A DNA stretch of 64,000 nucleotides from Pseudomonas japonica (GCF_013522925.1 NZ_JAAMQU010000012.1:124001-188000), one strand, 5' to 3'. Positions 1-9,047 are shown, counted from the first letter of the stretch. The notes: generated from the sequence alone by a model not told the origin. Numbers and translations are program-made.

Positions 1-1766
1 ACCGCGCGCATCGGCGCGCTGGCGTAAATGCCCTGGCTGGCATCGTCCAGCTTGGCGACCAAGGCATCGGCGAGTTCGCTGGACAGCGGCATGCGCCCGC
101 CATTCCAGCGGGGTACGGAGGGCTTCTTGCCGCTGCCACGCTTCACATAGGCAGTCATGTTTTCGACCCGCACCAATTCCAGCACCTTGCCAGCGAAGAG
201 AAATGCCTCGCCGGGGCGTAGCCGCGCGATAAAACCCTCTTCCACGCTGCCCAATGATCGGCCCCCGCCGCCTTTGCTCCAGTATTTCAAATGCAGGCTG
301 GCATCGCTGACGATGGTGCCGATGCCCATGCGGTGACGACGGCCAATGCGCGCGTCGGGTACCCGCCAGATACCGTCGGCATCAGGCTCCACCCGGCGGT
401 AATCCGGATAGGCAGTGAGGCTGGCGCCGCCATGGCGAACGAAGGCCAGGGCCCAGGCCCATTCGTCATCGGTAAGGTGGCGATAGGCCCAGGCGCTGCG
501 CACTTCCGTCAACAACTTATCTGGCACGAAGCCCCCGCCCAGTGCGATGGTTACCAAGTGCTGCACCAGCACATCCAGCGGCTTTTCGGGCGATTCGCGC
601 GGTTCGACCCGGCGAGCTTCAAGGGCGTCGTGGGCCGCTGCGGCTTCCACCAGTTCCAGGCTATGGGTGGGCACCAGCGTAACCCGCGAGGGCCGCCCGG
701 GGGCGTGCCCGGACCGCCCGGCACGTTGAATCAACCGGGCCACGCCTTTGGCCGAGCCAATTTGCAGCACGCGCTCCACGGGCAGAAAGTCCACGCCCAG
801 GTCCAGGCTGGAGGTACACACCACGGCCTTCAAATGACCCTCTTTCAGGGCCATCTCCACCCACTCGCGCACTTCCCGCGACAGCGACCCATGATGCAGC
901 GCGATCAGGCCGGCCCATTCAGGCCGCGCTTCGAGAATGGCCTGATACCACACCTCCGATTGCGCACGGGTATTGGTGAAGACCAGGCTGCTCTGGCTTG
1001 CCTCCAACTGCTCCACCACTTGATCGAGCATGCGCAGGCCCATGTGCCCCGCCCAAGGGAAGCGCTCGATGGCTGCAGGGAGCAAGGTGTCTACCTGTAT
1101 GACTTTGGCGGTGCCGCCTTCGATGCGCGTACCGCCGCCCTGGGGCAGCAACACCTGTTGGGCATGCTCAAGGTTGCCCAGGGTGGCAGAGATACCCCAT
1201 ATGCGCAGGGCCGGGTTCCACTGGCGTAGCCGCGCCAAGGCCAGTTGCAGCTGCACGCCCCGCTTGTTGCCAAGCAGTTCGTGCCATTCGTCCACCACCA
1301 CCATGCCCAGGGTGGCCAGCTCGTCGCGCGCCTGCTCGCGGGCGAGCATCAGCGTCAGGCTTTCCGGCGTGGTCACCAGCGCGCTCGGCAGGCGGCGGCC
1401 TTGGCGTGCGCGCTCGGCGCTGCTGGTGTCGCCGGTGCGCAGGCCAACGGTCCAGTTGATTTCCAGCGCCTCCACAGGCGCGAGCAAGGCCCGGTGCGTA
1501 TCGGCGGCCAGCGCTCGCATGGGGGTAATCCACAGCACACGCAAGGGGGCAGCCACCTTGCGCCTGGCAGTGATCGGCGGTGCGTCCGGAGCGAAGGCTT
1601 GCAGCGCCGCGAACCACACGGCGTAGGTTTTGCCGGAGCCCGTGCTGGCGTGCAACAGCCCGGACTCGCCACGGGCACTGGCTGCCCAAAGGGCCTTCTG
1701 AAAGGGAAAAGGTTTCCAGCCGCAGGCAGCGAACCAGGCTTTGGCGTAATCGGGGGGGCGTGGCAT
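1..1766 (-). CDS. Ligase-associated DEXH-box DNA helicase (Lhr-like), 3' end outside window
   Basis: An open frame of 588 codons runs from the ATG at 1766 to the window edge without a stop, so the C-terminus is missing. Walker A (ASTGSGKT) is at about residues 40-47, a DEWH motif II at about 159-162, and a motif Ia/Ib pattern (TPMRAL, TTPESL) lies between; the second RecA domain follows with an RAGRSGH-type motif VI. This is the pattern of the Lhr-like helicase that travels with the bacterial ATP-dependent ligase and SNM1-like exonuclease in a DNA-damage repair set. Those partners lie on the same strand at 6315-8986, separated here by the arginine transport operon. The start is 64 bp downstream of aotP, so co-transcription with aot is possible. 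The overlapping plus-strand frames are antisense GC artefacts. Confidence 0.88.
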   Translation of the reverse strand, partial: MPRPPDYAKAWFAACGWKPFPFQKALWAASARGESGLLHASTGSGKTYAVWFAALQAFAPDAPPITARRKVAAPLRVLWITPMRALAADTHRALLAPVEALEINWTVGLRTGDTSSAERARQGRRLPSALVTTPESLTLMLAREQARDELATLGMVVVDEWHELLGNKRGVQLQLALARLRQWNPALRIWGISATLGNLEHAQQVLLPQGGGTRIEGGTAKVIQVDTLLPAAIERFPWAGHMGLRMLDQVVEQLEASQSSLVFTNTRAQSEVWYQAILEARPEWAGLIALHHGSLSREVREWVEMALKEGHLKAVVCTSSLDLGVDFLPVERVLQIGSAKGVARLIQRAGRSGHAPGRPSRVTLVPTHSLELVEAAAAHDALEARRVEPRESPEKPLDVLVQHLVTIALGGGFVPDKLLTEVRSAWAYRHLTDDEWAWALAFVRHGGASLTAYPDYRRVEPDADGIWRVPDARIGRRHRMGIGTIVSDASLHLKYWSKGGGGRSLGSVEEGFIARLRPGEAFLFAGKVLELVRVENMTAYVKRGSGKKPSVPRWNGGRMPLSSELADALVAKLDDASQGIYASAPMRA

Positions 1767-1830
1767 GAGGGGCGGCGTGGCTCCGAAGGCTTTCTTCAGT
1801 GACCACGCCGGCAACGGATTCGTTTAACCG

Positions 1831-2595
1831 TTACTTCAGGTTGCCACTGAGGAACTGGCGCAGGCGCTCGCTTTTCGGGTTGCCCAGCACGTCTGCAGGG
1901 ACGCCTTGTTCTTCCACGCGGCCCTGGTGGAGGAACAGCACCTGGCTCGATACCTGGCGGGCGAACGCCATTTCGTGGGTCACCATGATCATGGTGCGAC
2001 CTTCCTCGGCCAGGCCCTGAATCACCTTCAGCACTTCACCCACCAGTTCCGGGTCCAGCGCGGAGGTTGGCTCGTCGAACAGCATCACTTCGGGCTCCAT
2101 GGCCAGGGCCCGGGCGATGGCTACACGTTGCTGCTGGCCACCGGAGAGGAACGCCGGGTACTGATCGGCCACGCGGGCCGGCAGGCCGACCTTGTCCAGA
2201 TAGGCGCGTGCGCGGGTTTCAGCCTCTTGCTTGCTCACGCCCAACACCCGCCGGGGCGCCATGGTGACGTTTTCCAGCACCGTCATGTGGCTCCACAGGT
2301 TGAAGTGCTGGAACACCATGGCCAGGCGAGTGCGTAGCCGCTGCAGTTCGGCGGGGTCGGCCACGTGCAGGCCGTGGGTGGTTTCCCGCATGCCGATCAC
2401 GTTGCCGTCCAGGCTCATGGCGCCGGCGTTGGGCGTTTCCAGGAAGTTGATGCAACGCAGGAAGGTGCTCTTGCCCGAGCCGCTCGCGCCGATCAGGCAG
2501 ATCACATCGCCCGTGCGGGCTTTCAACGAAACGCCCTTGAGCACTTCGTTGTCGCCGTAGCGCTTGTGCAGGTCGTCGATGGTCAGTTTGTACAT
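1831..2595 (-). CDS. aotP: Arginine/ornithine (basic amino acid) ABC transporter ATP-binding protein
   Basis: A 254-residue ATPase of the HisP/AotP type that powers uptake of basic amino acids at the inner membrane. Visible motifs are Walker A (GASGSGKST, about 36-44), the ABC signature LSGGQQQRVAIARAL, Walker B VMLFDEPTSALD and the switch histidine in MVTHEM. It is the last gene of the operon aotJ-aotQ-aotM-desuccinylase-like-aotP, 13 bp after its upstream neighbour. In P. aeruginosa this operon continues into the arginine regulator argR. Here no argR follows; the next gene is the DEXH helicase. The family assignment is firm; substrate specificity (arginine/ornithine rather than histidine/lysine) is inferred from the operon's make-up. 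Confidence 0.92.
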   Translation of the reverse strand: MYKLTIDDLHKRYGDNEVLKGVSLKARTGDVICLIGASGSGKSTFLRCINFLETPNAGAMSLDGNVIGMRETTHGLHVADPAELQRLRTRLAMVFQHFNLWSHMTVLENVTMAPRRVLGVSKQEAETRARAYLDKVGLPARVADQYPAFLSGGQQQRVAIARALAMEPEVMLFDEPTSALDPELVGEVLKVIQGLAEEGRTMIMVTHEMAFARQVSSQVLFLHQGRVEEQGVPADVLGNPKSERLRQFLSGNLK

Positions 2596-2608
2596 GCGCG
2601 TGGCGCCC

Positions 2609-3724
2609 TCAAGGAGAAAGGAGATAACCGCTGCGGTAGGCTTCGGGGCCGGCGATCCGAGCGACCACCATGCCGGCGGTGGCCATGCGCCGCAGCGAAC
2701 GGGCGTAGAGCAACCCTGGTTTTTCGTTGTGCACCTGGGTAACGCGGTCGGTCAGCGGGTCGATGATCTCGGCGATCAGTTGGCCGGCTTCCAGGTATTC
2801 ACCGGGCATGCAGCAGAACACCAGGATGCCACCCACCGGCGTGCTCACCGGTTCCACACCGGCCAACGGGGTAGCGGGGTAGAGCAGCTCGGGCTGGTCC
2901 ATGGGCGTACTGTCGATGGCGCCGTACTGCTCCAGGTAACTGATGATGGCCTGAGCGTCGCGGCTGGCGAGTGCGTGGTTCACATCCACCTGGCCGCGCA
3001 GCTCGATGGTCACCGAGAAGCTGCCCTGTGGAATGGGGAAGCGATCGGCGAAGCGCATGCTCAGCTTGTGCCATACCAGGCTGAAGCATTCGTCGAAGGA
3101 TTGCCCACCCGAATCGGTGGCCAGCAGGTTGGCCTGGGAGCCCAGGTAGCGGGCCAGCGGCTCCACCTTGGGCCAGGCCTCAGGCGTGGTGTAGAGGTGT
3201 TCGACCGCTTCGAAGTCGCAGTGAAGGTCCAGCACCATTTCGGCGTCGCAGGCCAACCGTTGCAACGTCAGGCGCTGTGACTGCAACTGGGTGGTGGCCG
3301 GTTCAGCGTACAGGCCACGCCGTAGTGCATCACGGATAAGCTGTACGTTCTGTTGCTCATTCTGGCTCAGCGAGGCTTCGATCTCATCGCCCACCTGCTC
3401 GCTGAGGTCCACGAACCTGCGGTTGAAGTTTTCGCCGCTTTCCAGCTCGTAGCGGCCCAGGGGCGTGTCCATGAGGACCTGCTCCAGGCCCACCGGGTTG
3501 GCGACCGGAACCAGCACGATTTCGCGGCGCAGGCGGCCGGCCTGCTCCAGTTCGTTGAAGCGCTGCTTGAGGTACCAGGCTACCAGCATGCCGGGGATCT
3601 CATCAGCGTGCAGGGACGCCTGGATGTAGATCTTGCCCTGGCCTTCGGGGCCGAAATGGAAGCTCTCGATGGCCCGCGCGGTGCCGGGCAGCGGAGCGAG
3701 CAATTCGTGGCGTTGCTGTTTCAT
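2609..3724 (-). CDS. Succinylglutamate desuccinylase/aspartoacylase-family (M14-type) protein
   Basis: A 371-residue zinc hydrolase-like protein. A likely metal site is visible as HADE near residue 39-42 (H-x2-E) together with the later histidine in DLHCDFE; the ENFNRRF stretch fits the substrate arginine/asparagine region of aspartoacylases. Proteins of this kind sit inside aot-type operons of Pseudomonas (the PA0891 position in P. aeruginosa), between the permease genes and the ATPase gene, as here (9 bp after aotM, 13 bp before aotP). Its substrate is not established; a role in hydrolysing an N-acylated amino acid linked to arginine metabolism is an inference from context. Confidence 0.82.
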   Translation of the reverse strand: MKQQRHELLAPLPGTARAIESFHFGPEGQGKIYIQASLHADEIPGMLVAWYLKQRFNELEQAGRLRREIVLVPVANPVGLEQVLMDTPLGRYELESGENFNRRFVDLSEQVGDEIEASLSQNEQQNVQLIRDALRRGLYAEPATTQLQSQRLTLQRLACDAEMVLDLHCDFEAVEHLYTTPEAWPKVEPLARYLGSQANLLATDSGGQSFDECFSLVWHKLSMRFADRFPIPQGSFSVTIELRGQVDVNHALASRDAQAIISYLEQYGAIDSTPMDQPELLYPATPLAGVEPVSTPVGGILVFCCMPGEYLEAGQLIAEIIDPLTDRVTQVHNEKPGLLYARSLRRMATAGMVVARIAGPEAYRSGYLLSP

Positions 3725-3733
3725 CGGATCTCC

Positions 3734-4477
3734 TTATCGGGCCGGGCCAAGAAAGGCCAGCCAGCGGCGTTCGGCAAGGCGGAACAGCCCAACCAGGGTA
3801 AAGGTGACAACCAGGTACAGCAGTGCCGCGATCCCGAACGACTCGAAGGTCATGTAGGTGGCCGAATTGGCGTCCCGCGCGACCTTGAGGATGTCCGGCA
3901 CGGTGGCGGTGAAGGCGACCGTGGTGGAGTGCAGCATCAGGATCACTTCGTTGCTGTAGAACGGCAGCGAACGGCGCAACACCGACGGCATGATCACATG
4001 GGCATACAGCTTGAAGCCGCTGAGGCCATAGGCCTTGGCTGCTTCGATTTCACCGTGGGCCATGCTGCGGATGGCGCCGGCGAAAATCTCTGTGGTGTAG
4101 GCACAGGTGTTCAGGGCAAACGCCAGGATGGTGCAGTTCATGGCATTGCGGAAAAACTCGTTGAGCAACGGTTGATCGCGCACGCCTTCCAGGCTGTAGA
4201 TGCCGGTGTAGCAGATCAGCAACTGGATGTAGAGTGGCGTTCCACGGAATACATACGTGTAGAACTGCACCGGCCAGCGAATCCAGCACTTGCGCGACAC
4301 GCGGGCGATGGACAAGGGAATCGAAACCACGAAACCGATGGCGATGGAGGCGCTGAGCAGCCACAGCGTCATCGCAAGGCCAGTCACGTTCACGCCATCG
4401 GTATAGAGGAAGGGGCGCCAATAGTCGCTAATCAGTTCGTTCAGCGGGCCCCAGTAATTCTGCAGTGCCTCGATCAT
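3734..4477 (-). CDS. aotM: Basic amino acid ABC transporter permease, M subunit
   Basis: A 247-residue inner-membrane permease of the HisM/AotM type with several hydrophobic helices and an EAA loop (HGEIEAAKAYGLSG). It pairs with AotQ to form the translocation channel. The start chosen is the ATG at 4477, which overlaps the aotQ stop as ATGA; the frame stays open a further 71 codons upstream but that part lies inside aotQ and has no membrane-protein character. The tight overlap implies translational coupling with aotQ. Confidence 0.92.
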   Translation of the reverse strand: MIEALQNYWGPLNELISDYWRPFLYTDGVNVTGLAMTLWLLSASIAIGFVVSIPLSIARVSRKCWIRWPVQFYTYVFRGTPLYIQLLICYTGIYSLEGVRDQPLLNEFFRNAMNCTILAFALNTCAYTTEIFAGAIRSMAHGEIEAAKAYGLSGFKLYAHVIMPSVLRRSLPFYSNEVILMLHSTTVAFTATVPDILKVARDANSATYMTFESFGIAALLYLVVTFTLVGLFRLAERRWLAFLGPAR

Positions 4478-5202
4478 CGGACGGCCTCCCGGGTGCCTGC
4501 GTTGAACCGGCGCTCTAGCCGGCGCAGCACGAAGTTCGAGGCGCTGGTGATCAGCAGGTAGATAAGCCCGGCCAGCACGAGGAAGTAGAACAGTTGATAG
4601 GTGCTCTTGCCGGCGTCCTGCGCGGCTTTTACCAGGTCTGCCAGGCCAATGATCGACACCAGGGCGGTGGCCTTGAGCATGACCATCCAATTGTTACCAA
4701 TGCCGGGCAGGGCGTAACGCATCATCTGCGGGAAGATCACATAGCGGAAACGCTGCCCACGGGACAGGCCGTAAGCGGTGGCCGCTTCCTGCTGGCCACG
4801 GGGTACCGCGAGGATGGCGCCACGGAAGGTTTCGGTGAAATACGCCCCATAGATAAAGCCCAGGGTAATGACCCCAGCCGCGAAGGGGTTGATCTCGATG
4901 TAGTCCCACTCCATGGCGTCGGTGAACAGGGTGAGCCAGATCTGCAAGCTGTAGAAAATCAGCAGCATCAATACCAGGTCAGGCACACCGCGAATCAGTG
5001 TGGTGTAGATCTGCGCGCACACGCGAAAGGCGGCCACGCTGGAAAGTTTCGCGCTCGCGCCGATCAGGCCGAGGGAAACGGCCACCAGCAGCGATAGCAA
5101 CGAGAGTTTTACAGTCATCCAGGTGCCCCCGAGAAGGAGGGGGCCGAAGCCTTTCAGACTGAATGCCGAGAGCCCCAGGCTCTGCAACAAGTGATCAAGC
5201 AT
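4474..5202 (-). CDS. aotQ: Basic amino acid ABC transporter permease, Q subunit
   Basis: A 242-residue permease of the HisQ/AotQ type. It has an N-terminal hydrophobic helix after a short amphipathic lead, the EAA motif region (GQQEAATAYGLSRG) that docks on the ATPase, and a basic C-terminus. It lies 97 bp downstream of the binding-protein gene, with a strong intercistronic hairpin in the gap, and overlaps aotM by four bases. Together with AotM and AotP it forms the membrane part of the arginine/ornithine importer. Confidence 0.92.
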   Translation of the reverse strand: MLDHLLQSLGLSAFSLKGFGPLLLGGTWMTVKLSLLSLLVAVSLGLIGASAKLSSVAAFRVCAQIYTTLIRGVPDLVLMLLIFYSLQIWLTLFTDAMEWDYIEINPFAAGVITLGFIYGAYFTETFRGAILAVPRGQQEAATAYGLSRGQRFRYVIFPQMMRYALPGIGNNWMVMLKATALVSIIGLADLVKAAQDAGKSTYQLFYFLVLAGLIYLLITSASNFVLRRLERRFNAGTREAVR

Positions 5203-5227
5203 GTATCAACCCTTTACAGTCGATAAA

Positions 5228-5287
5228 GGCGCCCGCCCGCGCCCCGAACGCCTGGCCGAAACCAGCGTGCGGGCGCGAGCGGGCGCC
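5228..5287 (-). promoter_or_regulatory. Intercistronic hairpin between aotJ and aotQ
   Basis: On the minus strand, a GC-rich arm at 5287-5271 (GGCGCCCGCTCGCGCCC) pairs with an arm at 5244-5228 ending in GGGCGCC, followed by TTTATCG. Such a structure after a periplasmic binding-protein gene typically stabilises the upstream message and partly stops transcription, so that more binding protein than permease is made. The structure is seen in the sequence; the effect is inferred. Confidence 0.6.
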
Positions 5288-5299
5288 GTTTGGGGAGGC

Positions 5300-6079
5300 T
5301 TACTTACCGCTGTACAGGTTCAGGTCGCCGAAGTGTTTCTTCTGGATCTCTTCGTAGGTGCCGTCTTTGTGCAGCGCCTCGATGCCCTTGTTCAGCAGGG
5401 CTTGGAGTTCCTTGTTGCCTTTCTTGATGCCTACTGCGGTTTTGGCCGGCAGGTGCTCTTCGTTGACGATCGGCTCGCTCACAGCGTAGTCCGCGCCCTG
5501 CGGGGACTTGAGGAAGCCCAGTTCGGCTTGCAGCATGTCCTGGATGGAGGCGTCGAGGCGGCCCGATACCAGGTCGGCGTATACCTGATCCTGGTTCTGG
5601 TAGGCCTGGGTTTTCACGCCAGCCTTGTCCAGCACGGCCTTGGCGTAGGCTTCCTGAATGGTGCCTTGCTCGTAGCCCACGGTTTTACCCTTGAGTGCTT
5701 CGAGGGTGAGGGTGGTGCCTTTCTTGCCGACATAAGCGGTTGGGCCGGAGAACAGCTCGTTCGAGAAGTCGATGGCCTTGGCACGTGCCTGAGTGACGGT
5801 CATCGAAGAAATCACGCCGTCGAACTTATTGGCTTTCAGGCCCGGGATCATCCCGTCGAAGTCGCTTTCAACCCACTTGCAGGTGACCTTCAGTTCTTTG
5901 CAGATGGCATTGCCCAGGTCGATGTCGAAGCCCACCAGGCTGCCATCGGCGGCCTTGGATTCGAAGGGGGCGTAGGAAGGATCAACGCCGAAACGCAGCT
6001 CTTTATAGTCCTTGGCCATTGCGCCGCCAGCAGACAGACAAAGCGCCAGAGCGGAAAGGGTCAGCCATGTTTTTTTCAT
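5300..6079 (-). CDS. aotJ: Arginine/ornithine-binding periplasmic protein
   Basis: A 259-residue type II solute-binding protein (SBP_bac_3 family) of the ArtJ/HisJ/AotJ kind. The first 22 residues are a Sec signal peptide (lysines, a hydrophobic core, AMA cleavage site). The mature part has the family's opening LRFGVDPSYAPFESK and GFDIDLGNAICKEL. It begins the operon; an AAGGA ribosome site lies 5-6 bases upstream of the ATG. The 235-bp region upstream (6080-6314) should hold the operon promoter. I see a half-site there resembling an ArgR box (TGTACC, eight bases, AA on the minus strand) but not a convincing pair, and no clear -35/-10. Confidence 0.92.
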   Translation of the reverse strand: MKKTWLTLSALALCLSAGGAMAKDYKELRFGVDPSYAPFESKAADGSLVGFDIDLGNAICKELKVTCKWVESDFDGMIPGLKANKFDGVISSMTVTQARAKAIDFSNELFSGPTAYVGKKGTTLTLEALKGKTVGYEQGTIQEAYAKAVLDKAGVKTQAYQNQDQVYADLVSGRLDASIQDMLQAELGFLKSPQGADYAVSEPIVNEEHLPAKTAVGIKKGNKELQALLNKGIEALHKDGTYEEIQKKHFGDLNLYSGK

Positions 6080-6314
6080 TTGCGGTCCTTAAAGACGAAG
6101 GTTTTTGCCAGAAGGTACAGCGTTACCGGCGAGTGCCAGACATCATTGTGATAGCAATATTCGCACCATGGTCCCTGATGGGCAGGCCGCCGAGACGCAT
6201 GGCAATCCCTTTGCGTCGCAGTTCTGACCGAACCGGTGCCCCGAAGGGTTCAACCGCCCTGCGCCATTACGATGCAGAGTGTTTCGGCGGCGCTATTGTG
6301 GTGCGAGCCGGGGC

Positions 6315-7973
6315 TCAACTCAACAGGTCTTGTAACGTTGCGAGACTATCGGCCTCATCCACGGGCTTATCGTGACGCCAGCGGAGCATGCGCGGAAAAC
6401 GCACGGCGATCCCGCTTTTGTGGCGTTTTGACAGGGCGATGCCTTCAAATCCAAGCTCGAACACCAAGGTAGGGGTAACACTTCGCACGGGGCCGAACTT
6501 CTCCACAGTGGTGCGACGAATGATCGCATCCACCTGGCGCATTTCGGCATCGGTCAGCCCCGAATACGCCTTGGCGAAGGGCACCAGGGTGCGCTCGGTA
6601 CCCGGAGGGCCGTCCCACACTGCGAAGGTGTAGTCGGTATACAGGCTGGCGCGGCGCCCATGGCCCGCCTGGGCATAAATGAGCACCGCGTCCACGGTGA
6701 AGGGGTCGACCTTCCACTTCCACCACACGCCCATGTCCTTGGTGCGGCCTACACCGTACAGCGCATCGCGAGCCTTGAGCATCATGCCTTCCACACCCAG
6801 GCGCCGGGAGGCTTCGCGCTGTTGGGCAAGGTGGGCCCAGCTGTCGCCCTGCAGTACCGGCGACAGATGCAGCACAGGGCTGGCCGCGTGCCCACACACT
6901 TGCTCGAGCATGTCACGACGGTCCGCCTGTGGTTGACTGCGCCAATCCTTGCCCTCGTGTTCGAGCAGGTCGTACGCCAGCAATGCCACCGGGATATCGT
7001 CCAGCAATTTACGGCTCAGGGTTTTACGGCCGATGCGCTGTTGCAGCAATGCGAAGGGTTGCACCGATGGCGGTTCGTCCTCGGTGCCCTCAGAAGCTTT
7101 CCATACCACGATCTCTCCGTCGATCACGGTGCCGTCGGGGAGGCAGGTGAGCGCCTGAAACTCCGGGAAGCGATCCGTGACGAGTTCTTCGCCCCGGGAC
7201 CACACCCACAGGTGGCCGTCACGCTTCACTATCTGGGCGCGAATACCATCCCACTTCCATTCCACTTGCCATTGGTCACATGGGCCTAGAAGGGTATCGA
7301 ACTGCTCCACCGGTTGCTGCAGGGCGTGAGCGAGAAAGAAGGGGTAGGGCTGCCCGCCGCGTTGTGCATGTTCGTCATCGCTCTCGGCGGCGATCAGCTT
7401 GAGGTAGCCCTCGGCAGTAGGGCGGTGGGAGAGGTCGGTGTAGCCCACCAGGCGCTGCGCCACGCGCTTGCTGTCCAGCCCGGCCAATTGAGCCAGCGCC
7501 CGGGTGACCAGCAGCTTGGACACCCCTACCCGGAAACTGCCGGTGATCAGCTTGAGGCACACCATCAGGCTTTGCCGGTCCAGTTGAAGCCACAGGGGCG
7601 GCAGCCGTTGGGTCAGTTCTTCGGGGGGCAGCCCGCGCAAGGGCAAAAGCTCATGCTCCATCCACCACGCCAGGCCCGCTTCGCTGCTATGGGGTGAATC
7701 CGGTAACACCAGCGACACGGTTTCGGCGAGGTCGCCCACCGCCTGGTAACTTTCTTCGAACAACCATTCCGGCAGGCCCGAGAGCGCGATAGCCAGCTCC
7801 CTCAACAGGCGTGTAGGCACTAGCTGGCGGGGCCGGCCGCCCGACAGGAAATACACCGCCCAAGCCGCATCCTCGGGCGCGGCCTCGGCAAAGTACGCTT
7901 GCAGGGCGGCCAGCTTGGCATTGCTGGAAGTGGTGGCATCGAGTTCGGCGTAAAGGCTGGCGAAGGCTTTCAT
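6315..7973 (-). CDS. ATP-dependent DNA ligase (LPD-type repair ligase)
   Basis: A 552-residue ATP-dependent DNA ligase. An alpha-helical N-terminal domain (about 1-215) precedes the nucleotidyltransferase core. The nucleophile lysine is in EWKWDGIRAQ (K240), followed by DGEIVVWK (motif III), EGMMLK (motif IV) and WWKWK (motif V), and then an OB-fold. The length and N-terminal domain match the ligases that co-occur with an SNM1-like exonuclease and an Lhr-like helicase, not the essential NAD-dependent LigA. It overlaps the exonuclease gene as ATGA at 7970-7973, so the two are translationally coupled. A role in sealing breaks during stationary phase or DNA damage is inferred from the family. 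Confidence 0.92.
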   Translation of the reverse strand: MKAFASLYAELDATTSSNAKLAALQAYFAEAAPEDAAWAVYFLSGGRPRQLVPTRLLRELAIALSGLPEWLFEESYQAVGDLAETVSLVLPDSPHSSEAGLAWWMEHELLPLRGLPPEELTQRLPPLWLQLDRQSLMVCLKLITGSFRVGVSKLLVTRALAQLAGLDSKRVAQRLVGYTDLSHRPTAEGYLKLIAAESDDEHAQRGGQPYPFFLAHALQQPVEQFDTLLGPCDQWQVEWKWDGIRAQIVKRDGHLWVWSRGEELVTDRFPEFQALTCLPDGTVIDGEIVVWKASEGTEDEPPSVQPFALLQQRIGRKTLSRKLLDDIPVALLAYDLLEHEGKDWRSQPQADRRDMLEQVCGHAASPVLHLSPVLQGDSWAHLAQQREASRRLGVEGMMLKARDALYGVGRTKDMGVWWKWKVDPFTVDAVLIYAQAGHGRRASLYTDYTFAVWDGPPGTERTLVPFAKAYSGLTDAEMRQVDAIIRRTTVEKFGPVRSVTPTLVFELGFEGIALSKRHKSGIAVRFPRMLRWRHDKPVDEADSLATLQDLLS

Positions 7974-8986
7974 TCTGGCTGGGGCTCCGTGGCGGCTTCG
8001 TCCTCGTCACCGTATTCGGTGGTAAAGCCCTGAGCATCCAGGCCTTGGTCGCACAGGTAGCGCACCAGCACGTTCACCGAACCATGGGTCACCATCACCC
8101 GTTGTGCGCCGGTTTGTTCGATGGCCCACAACAGGCCTGGCCAGTCGGCGTGGTCCGAGAGCACGAAGCCCCGGTCCACACCGCGCCGGCGACGGGTGCC
8201 GCGCAAGCGCATCCAGCCGCTGGCGAAAGCATCACTGTAGTCGCCAAAGCGGCGCATCCACGTACTGCCACCTGCGGAGGGCGGCGCCACGATCAGCGCC
8301 GAACGCAGCGCCTCGTCGGTTTTTTTGAAGTCACCGGCGTAGTGGGTGGGAGGAATGTGCACCCCGGCATCGCGGTACACCCGGTTCAACGGTTCGACTG
8401 AGCCATGGGTGAGGATCGGGCCGATGCTGGCATCAATGCCATGCAGCAGGCGCTGGGCCTTGCCGAAGGCATAACAGAACAGCACGCTGGCCTTGCCCGA
8501 CGCTGCGTTCTCACGCCACCACTGGTTCACCTCCTCGAAAATCTCTGCCTGCGGCTGCCAGCGGTAGATCGGCAGGCCGAAGGTGGATTCGGTAATGAAG
8601 GTATGGCAACGCACCGGTTCGAAGGGCGCACAGGTACCGTCCGGTTCCACCTTGTAGTCCCCGGACGCGACCCACACCTCGCCTTTGTATTCCAGCCGCA
8701 CCTGAGCTGAACCCAACACGTGGCCGGCAGGATGAAGGCTGATCGTGACCCCGTTGTGCACCAGCTGCTCGCCGTAGGCCAGGGTTTGCAGGTTGATGTC
8801 TGTGCCCAGCCGGGAGCGAAGGATCCCGGCGCCGATATCGGTCGCCAGGTAATGGCCGTTGCCCGTGCGGGCATGGTCCCCATGGCCATGGGTGATCACC
8901 GAGCGAGGCACCGGCCGCCACGGGTCGATGTAAAAATCACCGGCCGTGCAATACAAGCCTTCGGGGCGTGCGATAACAAGGTCCAT
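7970..8986 (-). CDS. Ligase-associated DNA exonuclease (SNM1-like metallo-beta-lactamase fold)
   Basis: A 338-residue protein with the metallo-beta-lactamase signature HGHGDH at about residues 33-38, a later PAGHVLGSAQ stretch and a C-terminal HSDH-like stretch (SDHADWPG), as in the beta-CASP exonucleases of the LPD repair set. I chose the ATG at 8986, which gives the family's usual start (MDLVIARPEG). The frame extends to a TTG at 9004, but no ribosome site supports it. The first 158 bases of the reading frame plus upstream bases are duplicated at 15205-15423, so this gene borders the island and may have been partly imported with it. Confidence 0.9.
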   Translation of the reverse strand: MDLVIARPEGLYCTAGDFYIDPWRPVPRSVITHGHGDHARTGNGHYLATDIGAGILRSRLGTDINLQTLAYGEQLVHNGVTISLHPAGHVLGSAQVRLEYKGEVWVASGDYKVEPDGTCAPFEPVRCHTFITESTFGLPIYRWQPQAEIFEEVNQWWRENAASGKASVLFCYAFGKAQRLLHGIDASIGPILTHGSVEPLNRVYRDAGVHIPPTHYAGDFKKTDEALRSALIVAPPSAGGSTWMRRFGDYSDAFASGWMRLRGTRRRRGVDRGFVLSDHADWPGLLWAIEQTGAQRVMVTHGSVNVLVRYLCDQGLDAQGFTTEYGDEDEAATEPQPE

Positions 8987-9047
8987 GGGCGGCTTCGCTG
9001 ACAAGGGCTTGTTTGTTCAGAGCAGTGGGGGTTGGGGGAAGTTGCAC
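8829..9047. repeat. Island-flanking direct repeat, left copy (219 bp)
   Basis: These 219 bases match 15205-15423 in the same orientation with no gaps and 8 mismatches, about 96% identity. They cover the first 158 bases of the exonuclease frame (from its ATG at 8986) and about 60 bases upstream. The mismatches inside the frame are at 8840, 8843, 8855, 8858 and 8882, all third codon positions. Identity stops abruptly at 9047, where the island begins. Confidence 0.95.

Noticed and set aside
291..1229. A 312-codon open frame on the plus strand opposite the helicase
   Set aside because: Its residues are rich in Gly, His, Arg and Pro in the way typical of antisense frames in GC-rich DNA; the minus-strand frame has all the helicase motifs.
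1..1766. Frameshift in the helicase gene
   Set aside because: The minus-strand frame is open throughout and simply leaves the window; no break was found.
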